This document shows, in pieces, positions 5,961 through 6,416 of a DNA stretch of 6,416 nucleotides; position 1 is the stretch's first letter; every line of letters starts with the position of its first letter. Under the pieces are notes generated by a model that saw only the letters and a program-made list of their open reading frames with translations, ran no database searches and was not told where the DNA came from. The stretch lies in assembly GCA_903858195.1 (NCBI GenBank), contig CAIOHW010000267.1, positions 1 through 6,416 on the forward strand. The letters run 5' to 3'. Origin of the DNA: Oligoflexia bacterium (GTDB lineage: Bacteria; Bdellovibrionota; UBA1018). The position numbers were made by a program, and so were the translations under genes.

Positions 5961-6416
5961 CGCAAAGCACTAAGCCTCGACCAAATCAAATCCCTCCTTC
6001 CTGGTTTACCGAACCGGGAAGGCTTTTCGGACCGTCTGTATTTATGCAAAACCGGGCCTCTTACCGGGCAATTTGCACAGGATACGCTCTGGGAACCGGC
6101 TATCGACCAGCAGGCGATGACCGTCCGCATGCGGATCAGCACCGCAGAGCTAGACCGCGTCAACCACGTAGTTGATCAAGATGGAATCGATACAGACTTC
6201 TACCAAGACAACCCCGTGGTTCTCTTTGGCCACGGAATGGAAGGGATCACTCTACCGGTTGCTGTCTCCGAGGATTCCGGGGGAATTCTCACCATCACAC
6301 GAGAGTCCGATGGCACCTATGCCGTAGCGCATCATCTCTCGCGCAACAAACTCAGCTCTCAGTTCTTTGACCTGGTAGTCCAGAAATTCCTTCGGTCTTC
6401 CTCGATAGGAATTACC
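5955..6416 (+). CDS. HK97-family phage prohead protease-like protein (3' partial)
   Basis: An in-frame stop at 5907-5909 precedes the gene, and the frame stays open to the window edge, giving 154 codons. The TTG at 5955 is chosen because AAGGAG lies seven bases before it. Residues 1-55 are an N-terminal extension; the protease domain begins at about 57. Residues 63-93 read as TAELDR..., then D74, G77, DFYQDNPVVLFGH, which is the S78/U35 prohead protease signature 'St..vDR.gDvv...G.dl..Y..NPVVL..H'. H93 is the likely catalytic histidine. KFLRSSSIGI at 144-153 matches the '...l.SiGf' motif, with S150 the likely nucleophile. The third catalytic residue and the C-terminal half lie beyond the window. 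Such proteases cleave the scaffold or delta domain of the major capsid protein during head maturation; portal and capsid genes are usual neighbours. One oddity is N-H (70-71) in place of the usual G-D after DR. Met55 at 6117 is a possible later start but lacks a well-spaced ribosome site. Confidence 0.8.
   Translation, partial: MDRKALSLDQIKSLLPGLPNREGFSDRLYLCKTGPLTGQFAQDTLWEPAIDQQAMTVRMRISTAELDRVNHVVDQDGIDTDFYQDNPVVLFGHGMEGITLPVAVSEDSGGILTITRESDGTYAVAHHLSRNKLSSQFFDLVVQKFLRSSSIGIT

Noticed and set aside
5852..6163. 103-codon minus-strand open frame over the start of the phage-protease-like gene
   Set aside because: It conflicts with the plus-strand frame, which has a Shine-Dalgarno and a recognisable protease motif. 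Its own translation is Ser/Arg-rich without a domain.

Overview
The window most likely comes from a planctomycete, perhaps from the Gemmata/Pirellula side of the phylum. The best evidence is the end of the large first gene. It has a two-EF-hand dockerin-like domain in which each half carries the D-x-D-x-D-G...SPLDVL..IN.LN signature that is very common at the C termini of giant planctomycete secreted proteins. Cadherin-like and bacterial Ig-like modules and a run of beta-rich repeats precede it. Taxonomy is inferred from domain style, not from a marker gene.

Positions 3-5684 (+) hold the 3' part of one giant open frame. It is already open at the window edge, so the real start lies upstream. 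The visible 1893 residues contain no cysteine. In order they are: an Ig-like beta segment; a long mostly helical region that ends in a FIMAH-like helical module; a bacterial Ig/cadherin-like domain; nine beta-rich repeats of about 92-108 residues resembling bacterial pre-peptidase C-terminal (PPC) domains; a cadherin-like domain; a second Ig-like domain; the dockerin-like domain; and a short acidic-then-arginine-rich tail. This looks like an exported, surface or matrix protein for adhesion or binding. No catalytic domain is visible. From the third repeat on, two repeat subtypes alternate, so the array has a higher-order period of about 200 residues.

Positions 5685-5954 are a 270-base AT-richer gap with no gene that I can support. 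It holds a hairpin that could end transcription of the large gene, a 12-base palindrome, a dyad that overlaps a GATAAT box, and an 8-base-pair inverted repeat that spans the Shine-Dalgarno sequence and the TTG start of the next gene.

Positions 5955-6416 (+) are the start of a second gene, cut by the right edge. Its product resembles an HK97-family phage prohead maturation protease, with the expected His and Ser motifs visible. This suggests that a prophage, a phage remnant or a domesticated capsid cluster begins here. The two genes share a strand but nothing suggests shared function. Between them is probably a boundary between a host surface-protein gene and phage-derived DNA.
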